From contig NZ_CP021431.1 of assembly GCF_002158905.1 (NCBI RefSeq), positions 1,922,001 to 1,986,000 on the forward strand: a stretch of 64,000 nt of DNA. Reading direction: 5' to 3'. The notes beneath the pieces were generated by a model. That model was given only the letters and a program-made list of their open reading frames with translations, was not told the DNA's origin and searched no databases. Of the stretch, positions 7,590-16,537 are shown in pieces; position 1 is the stretch's first letter; each line of letters begins with the position of its first letter. The DNA comes from Yoonia vestfoldensis. Its GTDB lineage: Bacteria > Pseudomonadota > Alphaproteobacteria > Rhodobacterales > Rhodobacteraceae. Position numbers and translations under genes: made by a program.

Positions 7590-8255
7590 ATGCACCAAGA
7601 ACCGACAGGCAAAGCTTTGACCATCGTGACACGCCACGTCCATGATCTGGCCGATATGCTGCTGGGCCGCGCTGCGCCGCGCCTGATCGTGGCGGTTGCG
7701 GGCGCGCCGGGATCGGGCAAATCGACCTTTGCGGCGGAACTGGCGCGCAGGCTGGGCGCGCGCGGCAAACGCAGCGTCGTGGTGCCGATGGATGGCTTTC
7801 ATCTGGATAATGCGTTGCTGGAGGCGCGCAGCCTGCTGGCCCGCAAAGGCGCGCCCGATACATTCGACGCGCAGGGCTTTGTCCGGCTGATCCGGGCGAT
7901 CAAGGCGCAAGAGGATGTCGTCGCACCCAGCTTTGACCGGATGCGCGATCTGTCGGTCGCAGGGGCAATTGCCGTCCCCGCCCAGGCCCCTTTCGTGATC
8001 GTCGAGGGCAATTACCTGATGTTCGACCAGGCCCCCTGGGCCGATCTTGCCGGTCTTTGGGATGTCTCGGTGCGGCTGGACGTGCCGCTGCCGGAATTGC
8101 GCGCGCGGCTGATCCAGCGCTGGCTGAGCCAGAACCTGTCGCGCGCCGCCGCCACCCGGCGGGCCGAGAGCAATGACATTCCCAATGCCCAGCATGTCAT
8201 CGCAAAGGCCCTGCCCTGCGATTTCACCTTTGACGGACAGCAAGCGCGGGTCTGA
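7590..8255 (+). CDS. P-loop nucleoside/carbohydrate kinase-family protein
   Basis: About 221 residues from the ATG at 7590; the reading frame stays open further upstream but that part overlaps the FNR site and has no family features. Walker A is AVAGAPGSGKSTFA, followed by VVPMDGFHLDN (substrate/Mg region), SFDRMRDL and VIVEGNYLMFD, which is the uridine kinase / pantothenate kinase-like fold found in fructose-type sugar kinases of this group (FrcK-like). The product is probably a phosphorylated sugar or nucleoside. It is followed 20 bases later by phosphoglucomutase, so a sugar-phosphate role is plausible. The exact substrate is unknown. Confidence 0.82.
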   Translation: MHQEPTGKALTIVTRHVHDLADMLLGRAAPRLIVAVAGAPGSGKSTFAAELARRLGARGKRSVVVPMDGFHLDNALLEARSLLARKGAPDTFDAQGFVRLIRAIKAQEDVVAPSFDRMRDLSVAGAIAVPAQAPFVIVEGNYLMFDQAPWADLAGLWDVSVRLDVPLPELRARLIQRWLSQNLSRAAATRRAESNDIPNAQHVIAKALPCDFTFDGQQARV

Positions 8256-8275
8256 CCCCCGCCAAGAGGTATCAA

Positions 8276-9907
8276 ATGCACATCCGCGAGATTGCGACAG
8301 CGCCCATTTCGGGGCAGAGGGCAGGCACTTCGGGCCTGCGGCGCAAGACCCGCGCCTTCATGGCGCCGCTGTTTTTGGAAAATTATGTGCAGGCCATTGT
8401 CGACGGCACCGGCGGTGCGGCGGGCAAAACCTATGTGCTGGGCGGCGACGGGCGCTATTTCAACGCCGCCGCGATCCAGATCATCCTGCGCATTCTGGCG
8501 GGCAATGGCGCAGCACGGGTGATCCTTGGGCAAGGCGGGCTGTTATCCACGCCCGCCGCCTCGCATCTGATCCGCAAGACCGGCGCGGATGGCGGTTTCA
8601 TCCTGTCGGCCAGCCATAATCCGGGCGGGATCGAGGCTGATTTCGGCCTCAAATACAATATGGCCAATGGCGGGCCCGCGACCGAAGGCGTGACCGCCGC
8701 CATCGTTGCGGCCAGCGAAAAGATCAGCCGTATCCGCATCGCCGACAGCGCCGATATCACGCTGGATGCTTTGGGCGAGGTGACACTCGGCGCGATGCAG
8801 GTCCGCGTGATCGACCCTGTGGATGATTATCTGGCGCTGATGGAAGAATTGTTCGATCTTGACGCCATTGCCGCGCTGATCGCGGGCGGCTTTACGCTGC
8901 GGTTCGATGCGATGCATGCCATCACCGGCCCCTATGCGCGCGCGCTGCTGGTGGATCGCTGCGGCGCCAGCCCCGAGAGCGTGATGAACGCAACACCTCT
9001 GCCCGATTTCGGCGGCGGCCATCCCGATCCCAACCCGATCTGGGCGGCGGATCTGATGGGGCTGATGATGGGGCCTGATGCGCCGGATTTCGGCGCGGCA
9101 AGCGATGGCGACGGGGATCGCAACATGATTGTCGGGCGCGGCTGTTATGTGACGCCCTCTGACAGCCTGGCGCTGATCGCGGATCGCGCGCATCTGGCCA
9201 AAGCCTATCGGGTCGGGCTGGCGGGGGTGGCGCGGTCGATGCCGACCTCGGGCGCGGTGGACCGGGTGGCGGCGGCCAAGGGCATCGCCTGCCACGAGAC
9301 GCCGACGGGCTGGAAATATTTCGGCAATCTGCTGGATGCCGGGCAGATCACGCTGTGTGGCGAAGAAAGTGCCGGCACCGGATCGGACCATATCCGCGAA
9401 AAGGACGGGCTCTGGGCGGTGCTGATGTGGTTGAACATCATCGCCGTGTCCGGACAATCGGTGGCCGATCTGATGGCCGCGCATTGGCAGCGCTATGGGC
9501 GCAATTATTATACGCGCCATGATTACGAGGATGTGGATAGCGCTGTCGCCGATCAGCTGATGGCGGATCTGCGCGCGCGGCTGGACAGCTTGCCGGGCCA
9601 GCGCTTTGCAGGGCTGCGGGTGACGCAAGCCGATGATTTCGCCTATGCCGATCCTGTCGATGGCAGCCTGAGCACCGGCCAGGGCCTGCGTCTTTGTTTC
9701 GCGGATGGCGCGCGCGCGGTCCTGCGCCTGTCCGGCACCGGCACCAGCGGCGCGACCTTGCGCATCTATCTTGAACAGCTGGTCACAGCGCCCGGTGACC
9801 TGCATCATGATGCAGGCGACGTGCTGGCCCCGCTGGCGGCAGCGGTCGATGCTGTCGCGGGGATTACGGCGCGGACGGGACGGTCAGCGCCGGATGTGAG
9901 GACGTAA
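8276..9907 (+). CDS. pgm: Phosphoglucomutase (alpha-D-glucose phosphate-specific)
   Basis: This 543-residue protein is full length for the alpha-phosphohexomutase family. It carries the phosphoserine loop LSASHNPGG (S113), metal-binding SDGDGDRN (D277, D279, D281), sugar-binding CGEESAGTGSDH, and the C-terminal phosphate-binding RLSGTGTSGATLR. It interconverts glucose 1-phosphate and glucose 6-phosphate for glycogen, nucleotide-sugar and polysaccharide synthesis. It is cotranscribed with the preceding P-loop kinase gene and converges on the TRAP operon. Confidence 0.95.
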   Translation: MHIREIATAPISGQRAGTSGLRRKTRAFMAPLFLENYVQAIVDGTGGAAGKTYVLGGDGRYFNAAAIQIILRILAGNGAARVILGQGGLLSTPAASHLIRKTGADGGFILSASHNPGGIEADFGLKYNMANGGPATEGVTAAIVAASEKISRIRIADSADITLDALGEVTLGAMQVRVIDPVDDYLALMEELFDLDAIAALIAGGFTLRFDAMHAITGPYARALLVDRCGASPESVMNATPLPDFGGGHPDPNPIWAADLMGLMMGPDAPDFGAASDGDGDRNMIVGRGCYVTPSDSLALIADRAHLAKAYRVGLAGVARSMPTSGAVDRVAAAKGIACHETPTGWKYFGNLLDAGQITLCGEESAGTGSDHIREKDGLWAVLMWLNIIAVSGQSVADLMAAHWQRYGRNYYTRHDYEDVDSAVADQLMADLRARLDSLPGQRFAGLRVTQADDFAYADPVDGSLSTGQGLRLCFADGARAVLRLSGTGTSGATLRIYLEQLVTAPGDLHHDAGDVLAPLAAAVDAVAGITARTGRSAPDVRT

Positions 9908-9915
9908 AAACTTTT

Positions 9916-9952
9916 ATGCCTCCGGCGGGGATATTTGGGCTCGGAAGATGGG
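9916..9952 (+). repeat. Rhodobacterales-type dispersed repeat, copy 1
   Basis: Contains CCTCCGGCGGGGATATTT followed by GGGCTCGGAAGATGGG. Near-identical copies lie at 13764-13799 (reverse) and 19989-20024. It fills most of the gap between pgm and the TRAP large permease and ends one base before that gene's stop codon. Confidence 0.75.
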
Positions 9953-11263
9953 CTAGATCAGGATTAGGGTGATGATCGGGAAGATCAGCAGGATCACGAC
10001 GCGGATGATGTCGGAAGCCACGAAGAACAGCACGGCGCGATAGGTCGCGGTGATTTTCGTGGTCCGGTCCATGCTGTTGATGATGAAGAGATTCATCCCC
10101 ACAGGCGGCGTGATCAGACCGACCTCGACCACGATCAGCACCAGGATGCCGAACCAGATCGCCAGCTGATCGGGCGTCATGCCGAAATCGAGCGTCGCGA
10201 CCACCGGCCAGAAGATCGGCACCGTCAGCAGGATCATCGACAGGCTGTCCATCAAACAGCCCAGGATCAGATAAAAGACCAGGATCATCAGCATGATCAT
10301 CATCGGGCTGAACCCCTGCCCTGCGACCCAGGCCGAGAGTTCTTGTGGCACTTGCGTCAGCGCCAGAAAGCCGTTGTAGAAGCCTGCCCCCAGCACGATG
10401 AAAAAGATCATCCCGGTGCCGGTCGCGGTTTGCAGCAGGCTGTCGCGCAGCGCCCCCCAGCCGAGCCTGCCCGCCGCCAGCGCGATCAGCCCCGTCCCGG
10501 CCGCGCCGACCGCCGCCCCTTCGGTGGGCGTGAACCAGCCATTGTAGATCCCGCCCACTACCAGCCCGAAGACCAACAGCACCGGCCAGACCGGCAGCAG
10601 CGCCTGCAAGCGGTCGCGCATCGGCATCCGGTCTTGTGTGCCGGCCTGATCGGGATAGATGCGCACATAGATCGCGATGGTCAGCATATAGCCCAAAGCC
10701 GCCAGCAGCCCCGGAATGATGGCTGCGGCGAAAAGCTTGGCGATATTCTGTTCGGTCAGGATCGCATAGATCACCAGGATCACCGAAGGCGGGATCAGGA
10801 TGCCCAGCGTCCCCCCCGCCGCCAGCGTTGCCGTGGCGAACCCGCCCGCATAGCCCGACCGGCGCAATTCGGGCAGCGCCACTTTGCTCATGGTTGCCGC
10901 CGTTGCCAGCGACGAGCCGCAGATCGCGCCGAACCCCGCGCAGGCCCCGACGGCGGCCATGGCCATCCCGCCTTTGCGATGCCCCAGAAACGCCCCTGCC
11001 GCGCGAAACAGGGCCTGCGACATCCCCGAATGGCTGGCGAATTGCCCCATCAGCAAAAACAGCGGGATGATCGACAGGCTATAGCTGGAAAAGGTCGAAT
11101 AGGTTTCGGATTTCAGCCGCGCCATGAAGACCATCGTCCCATCTGTCGCCAGCCACAGCCCGCCGATCCCGCAGATCAGCATGGCAAGCCCGATCGGCGC
11201 GCGCAGAAAGATCAGCCCCAGCAGGACCGGAAAGGACAGAAAGCCCAGGGCAAGATCGCTCAT
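9953..11263 (-). CDS. TRAP transporter large permease (DctM)
   Basis: About 436 residues from the ATG at 11263 (MSDLALGFLSF), with roughly 12 membrane segments. DctM hallmarks include GLIFLRAPIGLAMLICGI at the N-terminus, ACAGFGAICGSSLATAATMSKVALPELRRSGY, GGTLGILIPPSVILVIYAILTEQNIAKLFAAAIIPG and a VGLITPPVGMNLF C-terminal motif. It catalyses Na+-driven uptake with its P and Q partners. The start overlaps the DctQ stop by 4 bases. The substrate is unknown, but the upstream FAH-hydrolase gene suggests an organic acid. Confidence 0.93.
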   Translation of the reverse strand: MSDLALGFLSFPVLLGLIFLRAPIGLAMLICGIGGLWLATDGTMVFMARLKSETYSTFSSYSLSIIPLFLLMGQFASHSGMSQALFRAAGAFLGHRKGGMAMAAVGACAGFGAICGSSLATAATMSKVALPELRRSGYAGGFATATLAAGGTLGILIPPSVILVIYAILTEQNIAKLFAAAIIPGLLAALGYMLTIAIYVRIYPDQAGTQDRMPMRDRLQALLPVWPVLLVFGLVVGGIYNGWFTPTEGAAVGAAGTGLIALAAGRLGWGALRDSLLQTATGTGMIFFIVLGAGFYNGFLALTQVPQELSAWVAGQGFSPMMIMLMILVFYLILGCLMDSLSMILLTVPIFWPVVATLDFGMTPDQLAIWFGILVLIVVEVGLITPPVGMNLFIINSMDRTTKITATYRAVLFFVASDIIRVVILLIFPIITLILI

Positions 11264-11790
11264 TCCGCGCGCTTTCCGGTCAGGCTCAGCGCTGCGCAAT
11301 AGAGGCTGACGATACAGGCGATGCAGGCCGCCACAAGGCAGGCCGCATAGGCCCACCAGACCGGGAATTGCAACAAGAACGTGGTCTCGCCGTAGCGCAG
11401 CTTGTCTTGCAACCCCGCAGCCAGCCGCCATGTGATCAGCAAGATCACCAGCGCCATCACCACCGCCCAGAAAGCGGACAGCGCCGCATTGGCGCGCGGC
11501 CCCAGCCCGGCGGTAAAGATATCGACCCGCGCATGGGCCCCGGTCAGTTGTGTCAGCGGCAAAAAGCTGAAGACGGCAAAGGCCATCCCCGCCTCGACCA
11601 ATTCATAATCCCCCGTGACAGGGCCAATCCCGGCGCCGCGCACCAGATCACCAAAGCCCGCCGCAATCGCCAGCGCGCCGGTTTCGCGCCCCAGGATACT
11701 GGCACAGACAAGGCAGACCAGCCCGATCAGCACAAGCCCGCCCAAAAGCGCGCTGCCCTGGGCCAGCCGGGTAATCAGCAGATGAAACAA
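11260..11790 (-). CDS. TRAP transporter small permease (DctQ)
   Basis: A 176-residue, four-helix membrane protein with the DctQ pattern: a hydrophobic first helix, CASILGRETG, ELVEAGMAFAVFSFLPLTQLTGAHARVDIF, and a last helix pair. It bridges the binding protein and the large permease. The stop overlaps the DctM start by 4 bases, and DctP ends 34 bases upstream, so P-Q-M form one operon. Confidence 0.92.
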   Translation of the reverse strand: MFHLLITRLAQGSALLGGLVLIGLVCLVCASILGRETGALAIAAGFGDLVRGAGIGPVTGDYELVEAGMAFAVFSFLPLTQLTGAHARVDIFTAGLGPRANAALSAFWAVVMALVILLITWRLAAGLQDKLRYGETTFLLQFPVWWAYAACLVAACIACIVSLYCAALSLTGKRAE

Positions 11791-11823
11791 GAGACACCCC
11801 CGCGGTGAAAACGCCCCCGCTGT

Positions 11824-12852
11824 CTAGTCGGTGCCTGCGTGCTTGGCAATCAAGGCAGTCGCCGCCGTATAAAGCCCGGTGCCGTCAATGCCTGCGGCGT
11901 CAGCCTCGGCAATCCAGGCGGCGGTTGTGGCGGCAGCCGCATCGCGCCAGGGGGCGGTCTGTTCGGGCGTCAGGGTGATGATAAGATTGCCCGCCGCTGC
12001 GGCCAGGGCGCGGGCATCCGCATCACCCGCCTGTTGGGTGCGTCCGGCGAAAGCGGAAAACTCAAGGCCGGAATTGGCGTCGATCACCGCCTTCAGATCA
12101 TCCGTCAAAGCGTTGTAACTATTCGTATTCATCGCCAGAATAAAGGTCGCGGCATAAAGCGCCTCACCGGCGAATTCGGTGTGGTTGGTGACCAATTCCT
12201 GCACCCGGATCGAGGGGGCGACTTCCCACGGGATGACCGCACCATCGATCACGCCGCGCGACAGGGCCTCGGGGACGGCAGGCACCGGCATGCCGACAGC
12301 GGTGGCGCCCAGATCGGTCAGCAGGTTGGTGATGACCCGGGTCGGGCCGCGCAATTTCAGCCCTTCAAGATCCGCAATCGCGGCCACGGGGCGGTTGGCA
12401 TGGATCACGCCGGGACCATGCACCCAAAGGCCAAGGGGTTTGAAAGCGGCGAAATCGCTCTCCATCATCCGTTCCTCGGCCAGGTCCCAAAAGGCACGCG
12501 ATGTGGCTTCGGCATCGGGCGAGATGAAAGGCAGCTCAAAGACCTCAAGCTGCGGGAAACGGCCCGGCGTATAGCCCGGCAGCGTCCAGACGATATCGGC
12601 GACACCGTCGATCACCTGATCGATCAGCTGCGGCGGCGTGCCGCCCAATTGCATCGACGGAAACCGGTCGATCTTGATACGGCCGTTGCTGTCAGCCTCG
12701 ACCCTGTCAGCCCAGACATCGAGGATATTGGCGGGGACATTGGCCTGCGCGGGCAGGAATTGATGCAGGCGCAGCGTCACCTCTTGCGCGCTGGCGGCCG
12801 CGCCGATGGCGGCAGCGGCAAGGCCAGCGAAAAGACGGCGGGTAATGGTCAT
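11824..12852 (-). CDS. TRAP transporter solute-binding protein (DctP)
   Basis: About 342 residues from the ATG at 12852, which begins a clear signal peptide (MTITRRLFAGLAAAAIGAAASA-QE). DctP hallmarks include TLRLHQFLPAQANVP, a central region with AIADLEGLKLRGPTRV containing the conserved ligand-carboxylate arginine, VPEALSRGVIDGAVIPW, and a C-terminal helix. It captures an organic acid in the periplasm. It lies between the FAH hydrolase gene (67 bases upstream) and the membrane subunits, on the same strand. Confidence 0.92.
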   Translation of the reverse strand: MTITRRLFAGLAAAAIGAAASAQEVTLRLHQFLPAQANVPANILDVWADRVEADSNGRIKIDRFPSMQLGGTPPQLIDQVIDGVADIVWTLPGYTPGRFPQLEVFELPFISPDAEATSRAFWDLAEERMMESDFAAFKPLGLWVHGPGVIHANRPVAAIADLEGLKLRGPTRVITNLLTDLGATAVGMPVPAVPEALSRGVIDGAVIPWEVAPSIRVQELVTNHTEFAGEALYAATFILAMNTNSYNALTDDLKAVIDANSGLEFSAFAGRTQQAGDADARALAAAAGNLIITLTPEQTAPWRDAAAATTAAWIAEADAAGIDGTGLYTAATALIAKHAGTD

Positions 12853-12919
12853 GAAAGCCTCCCTGAAAACCTTGGCGCAGCTTTGCGTCAAGCCTTGCTG
12901 CGGCGCAAGCGCAATGACG

Positions 12920-13606
12920 TCACACCACCCGCGCGACAACGGGGGCCAGATCACCGATGCGGCCTTCCATCAGATCGCCGCGCCGCACCGGGCCAACACC
13001 GGCCGGCGTGCCGGTCATGATCAGATCACCGGGCAAAAGCGTGTAAAGCGTGGACAGATCCGCGATGATCTCGGGCACCGACCAGATCATATCGGACAGA
13101 TGCGCGCTTTGGCGGACCGCACCATTGACCGACAGCGTGATCGGCAGGCTGGCCAGCGCCGGCACATCAGCCGCAGGGGTGATCGGCGCGATGATCGCGG
13201 CATTGTCGAAATCCTTGCCGGTGTCCCAGGGGCGGCGCTTGTCCTTGGCGGCGGCCTGCAGATCGCGGCGGGTCATATCCAGCCCGCAGCCATAGCCCAG
13301 CACGACCTCCAGCGCATCGGCCAGCGCGATGTCGCGCGCCTGCGCACCGATCGCCACGACCAATTCCATTTCATGATGCAGATCTTCGGTGCGCGGCGGA
13401 TAGGGCATATCCTGGCCCGACTGCAGCAGGGCATGGGCGGATTTGGTGAAATAGAATGGCGCCTCGCGGTCAACCTCATGGCCCATTTCGGCGGCATGGG
13501 CGGCGTAATTGCGGCCCACGCAAAAGATGCGGGCCACCGGAAAACCCGCAGCCCCCGTCACGGGAACGACAGGTGCAGGGCGCGGCGGAAACAGGGTTTC
13601 GGTCAT
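12920..13606 (-). CDS. Fumarylacetoacetate hydrolase (FAH)-family protein
   Basis: About 228 residues from the ATG at 13606 (MTETLFPPRPAP). FAH fold motifs: FCVGRNYAAHAAEMG, PFYFTKSAHALL, the metal-binding HHEMELVVAIG, GYGCGLDMTRRDLQ, KDFDNAAII and LLPGDLIMTGTPAGVGPV. The short single-domain form resembles fumarylpyruvate hydrolase/acylpyruvase enzymes of aromatic degradation. It is the first gene of a likely operon with a TRAP transporter, so the imported acid may feed its pathway. The precise substrate is not fixed by the sequence. Confidence 0.87.
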   Translation of the reverse strand: MTETLFPPRPAPVVPVTGAAGFPVARIFCVGRNYAAHAAEMGHEVDREAPFYFTKSAHALLQSGQDMPYPPRTEDLHHEMELVVAIGAQARDIALADALEVVLGYGCGLDMTRRDLQAAAKDKRRPWDTGKDFDNAAIIAPITPAADVPALASLPITLSVNGAVRQSAHLSDMIWSVPEIIADLSTLYTLLPGDLIMTGTPAGVGPVRRGDLMEGRIGDLAPVVARVV

Positions 13607-14078
13607 GATTCTCTCAAATTGGCAATAAAGTGCTGCGGCGCGCAAAGACCTGCCACCGCCGGGACAGGATCACTCTTTTGACGGTAAAAAGGCAATGCTG
13701 CGCGACGCAATAATCCCGATTACCGCCCCGCCCAATTATCGCGCCCCCCTTGGCGATCACCCGCATCATCTTTCGAGCCTCAATATCCCCGCCGGAGGCC
13801 GCCACTGCGTCGCAGACGCAGGCAGCCCAAAGAGCGCAGGGCAAAACACCGGTTCCGCCCATTTTCACACCGCGATCAGCGCAGGCCGATCCGATCCAGC
13901 CCGCGACATGCCCGACAGCCGCCCGGACAAACCCGGCATACGCTTTTCACAAATTGCCGGATGCCCGGCCATGACGCATAATCATTGCGCTTTTTGGGTC
14001 TGTTTGCGCAACATGTCGGTTTTGTCGCGAAAAGGGGCCCTTTCGCGTTGCATCTCGGGGCTTGCGGCGTTTTAGTTA
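13607..14078. other. Intergenic region without a convincing gene
   Basis: About 470 bases between the divergent FAH gene and the polyamine-type ABC operon. It contains one dispersed repeat copy (13764-13799) and presumably both promoters. Short open frames here show no family features and partly translate the repeat. Confidence 0.6.
13764..13799 (-). repeat. Rhodobacterales-type dispersed repeat, copy 2 (reverse)
   Basis: On the minus strand it reads GCCTCCGGCGGGGATATT followed by GAGGCTCGAAAGATGATG, matching the copies at 9916 and 19989 with a few substitutions. This copy lies in a divergent intergenic region rather than at a gene end. Confidence 0.72.
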
Positions 14079-14114
14079 GTGAAAATAAATAGCCAAAACC
14101 GGGGAGGTTTGGGA

Positions 14115-15215
14115 TTGCAACAAGTCAAGAACGACGAAGCTTTCGTCGCGTTCGAACGCGTGCAAAAAAGTTATGACGGCGAGACATTGGTCGTCAAAGA
14201 TTTGAATCTGACGATACCCAAGGGTGAATTTCTGACCCTGCTTGGCCCGTCGGGATCGGGCAAGACGACCTGCCTGATGATGCTCGCCGGATTCGAAACC
14301 GCAACGCATGGCGATATCCGGCTCGATGGTGTCTCGGTGAACAATATCCCCCCCCATAAGCGCGGGATCGGCATGGTGTTCCAGAATTACGCGCTTTTTC
14401 CGCATATGACGGTGGGGGAAAACCTGTCCTTCCCGCTCGAAGTGCGCAAAATGGGCAAATCCGAACGCGAGGCAAAGGTCAAACGCGCGCTGGATATGGT
14501 GCAGATGGGCGATTTCGCCGCCCGCCGCCCCGCGCAGATGTCCGGCGGACAACAGCAGCGCGTCGCCCTGGCCCGCGCGCTGGTCTTCGAGCCGGAACTG
14601 GTGCTGATGGATGAACCGCTGGGCGCGCTGGACAAGCAATTGCGCGAAACCCTGCAATTCGAGATCACCAATCTGGCGCATCAGCTGGGCATCACCGTGG
14701 TCTATGTCACCCATGACCAGACCGAGGCGCTGACCATGTCGGACCGTGTGGCCGTGTTCAACGATGGCCGGATCCAGCAATTGGCCACGCCTGACGATCT
14801 GTATGAACGCCCGCAAAACAGTTTCGTGGCGCAGTTCATCGGCGAGAACAACACCATGACCGGCGTCGTCCAAGAGATTTCGGACGCCCGCTGCACCGTG
14901 CGGCTGGACAGCGGCGATGTGATCGATGCGATGCCCGTCAATGTCGGTGCCGTGGGGGATCGCACCAAAGTGTCGATCCGTCCCGAACGCGTCGAGATCG
15001 ACAAGACCCGCCTGCAGCCCGGGGCGCATACGCTCAAGGCCGAAGTGCTGGAATTCATCTATATGGGTGACATTTTCCGCACCCGCCTGCGGGTCGCCGG
15101 CATGGATGATTTCGTGATCAAGACCCGCAACGCCCCCGATCAGGTCCGGCTGACCCCCGGCACCCAGATCGACATCGGCTGGCTGGCACAGGATTGCCGC
15201 GCGCTCGACGCGTGA
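14115..15215 (+). CDS. Polyamine-type ABC transporter ATP-binding protein (PotA-like)
   Basis: About 366 residues from a TTG at 14115, chosen because GGGGAGG ends 7 bases before it; an in-frame GTG at 14079 has no ribosome binding site. Walker A GPSGSGKTT, Q-loop VFQNYALFPHMTV, signature [15 protein letters not shown], Walker B LVLMDEPLGALD and H-loop VTHDQTEAL are all present. They are followed by a C-terminal TOBE-type domain (about 100 residues) with VSIRPERVEI, typical of PotA/CysA. First gene of a four-gene putrescine/spermidine-type importer. Confidence 0.93.
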   Translation: MQQVKNDEAFVAFERVQKSYDGETLVVKDLNLTIPKGEFLTLLGPSGSGKTTCLMMLAGFETATHGDIRLDGVSVNNIPPHKRGIGMVFQNYALFPHMTVGENLSFPLEVRKMGKSEREAKVKRALDMVQMGDFAARRPAQMSGGQQQRVALARALVFEPELVLMDEPLGALDKQLRETLQFEITNLAHQLGITVVYVTHDQTEALTMSDRVAVFNDGRIQQLATPDDLYERPQNSFVAQFIGENNTMTGVVQEISDARCTVRLDSGDVIDAMPVNVGAVGDRTKVSIRPERVEIDKTRLQPGAHTLKAEVLEFIYMGDIFRTRLRVAGMDDFVIKTRNAPDQVRLTPGTQIDIGWLAQDCRALDA

Positions 15216-15295
15216 CGGCTTTTGCAGGGCCACCGCCGCCCGGTGGGTGGCCCTCATGACAAGACGAACCGGGCGTGACAACGGGAGTTTAAAAA

Positions 15296-16411
15296 ATGAA
15301 ATTGACCAAAGCAATGATGGCAACGACAGCGCTGACGCTGGCCGGAACCACCGCCTTTGCCGATGGCCATATGGCCAATGACATGACCATCGTCAGCTGG
15401 GGCGGCGCCTATCAAGCCAGCCAGGACAATGCCTATCTGCAACCCTATCTGGCCGCCAACCCCGATGTGCGTGCATCTTGGGACGAAAGCTCGCCCGAGG
15501 CCGTGGCAAAACTGCGCGCCATGGACGAGGCCGGCAACCTGACCTGGGACCTGGTCGATGTCGTGGCCGCTGATGCGATGCGCCTGTGCGACGAAGGTTT
15601 GGCGATGGAAGTCGATCATGACGCGATCCTGGCGGCTGCCCCCGATGGCACACCCGCAAGCGAGGATTTCGGCGACCTGATCATCTCGGATTGCTTCATT
15701 CCGCAGATCGCCTATTCGACCACGAACGCCTATCGCACCGATGTGGCCGCCTGGAATGGCGCGACACCATCCGATATCTGCGCCTTGTTCGATCTGGAAA
15801 ATTTCCCAGGAACACGGACCCTGCAGCGTGTGCCGCTTGATAACCTTGAATGGGCGCTGATCTGTGATGGCGTGCCTTTCGCAGAGGTCTATGACACGCT
15901 GGAAACCACCGAAGGCCAGGACCGCGCCTTTGCCAAGCTGGACACGATCAAGGACAGCACGATCTGGTGGACCTCTGCCGCCGAAAGCATCCAGTCGCTG
16001 GCCGATGGCGAAGCCGTGATGGGCTCGTCCTACAATGGCCGTTTCTTCTCGGCGATCGTGGAACAGGACCAGCCGCTGGAAATGCTCTGGGACGCACAGG
16101 TCTATGACCTTGACGGCTGGATCATCCCCGCCGGTCTGCCCGAGGACCGTCTGGCCCGCGTGCTGGATTTCGTCTACTTCGCGACAGACACTCAGCGTCT
16201 GGCGGATCAGGCCAAGTTCATCTCTTACGGCCCGGCACGCGCCTCTTCGGCACCGCTGGTATCCACCCATGCGACATTGGGCATCGACATGGCACCACAT
16301 ATGCCAACCGATCCGGCAAACTCATCCAATGCCTTCGTGCAGAATTACATGTGGTGGGCGGATTACCGCGACGACCTGGATGCACGTTTCCAGGCCTGGC
16401 TGGCACAATAA
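15296..16411 (+). CDS. Polyamine-type ABC transporter substrate-binding protein
   Basis: 371 residues with a signal peptide (MKLTKAMMATTALTLAGTTAFA-DG). The mature part begins MTIVSWGGAYQASQDNAYLQPYLAANPDV, as in PotD/PotF-like family 1 binding proteins. Aromatic and acidic residues that could form a cationic-ligand pocket are present (IWWTSAAESIQSLADGEAVMGSSYNGR). It lies between ATPase and permeases. Two stem-loops after the stop probably raise its expression over that of the permeases. The ligand is inferred to be a polyamine-like cation. Confidence 0.9.
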   Translation: MKLTKAMMATTALTLAGTTAFADGHMANDMTIVSWGGAYQASQDNAYLQPYLAANPDVRASWDESSPEAVAKLRAMDEAGNLTWDLVDVVAADAMRLCDEGLAMEVDHDAILAAAPDGTPASEDFGDLIISDCFIPQIAYSTTNAYRTDVAAWNGATPSDICALFDLENFPGTRTLQRVPLDNLEWALICDGVPFAEVYDTLETTEGQDRAFAKLDTIKDSTIWWTSAAESIQSLADGEAVMGSSYNGRFFSAIVEQDQPLEMLWDAQVYDLDGWIIPAGLPEDRLARVLDFVYFATDTQRLADQAKFISYGPARASSAPLVSTHATLGIDMAPHMPTDPANSSNAFVQNYMWWADYRDDLDARFQAWLAQ

Positions 16412-16420
16412 AGCGCTGAT

Positions 16421-16451
16421 GGCAGGGGCGGGGAAACCCCCGCCCCATGCC
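16421..16451 (+). terminator. GC-rich stem-loop after the binding-protein gene
   Basis: GGGGCGGGG (16425-16433) pairs with CCCCGCCCC (16438-16446), extended by GGCA/TGCC with one bulge. With no T run, it is likely an mRNA-stabilising or partially terminating hairpin within the operon. A second hairpin follows at 16492-16509. Confidence 0.55.
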
Positions 16452-16491
16452 TGACACAAAGGCCGGCCGTAGCGGTCGTGCCCAAAGGTAG

Positions 16492-16509
16492 GGCGGGGTT
16501 GACCCCGCC
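16492..16509 (+). terminator. Second stem-loop in the ABC operon
   Basis: GGCGGGGT and ACCCCGCC form a perfect 8-base stem with a 2-base centre, 28 bases before the permease start. It probably works with the preceding hairpin to set binding-protein to permease ratios. Confidence 0.45.
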
Positions 16510-16537
16510 TTACGCCCCCAACCAAAGGTCCCGTCCC

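Noticed and set aside
11839..13020. A 393-codon plus-strand frame opposite the TRAP binding-protein gene
   Set aside because: Antisense shadow; the minus strand encodes a full DctP with a signal peptide.
13614..13868. An 84-codon minus-strand frame upstream of the FAH gene
   Set aside because: It translates the dispersed repeat and overlaps the FAH promoter region; no similarity recognised.
13695..14075. A 126-codon plus-strand frame before the polyamine-type ABC operon
   Set aside because: No ribosome binding site or family features, and it runs through a dispersed repeat copy.
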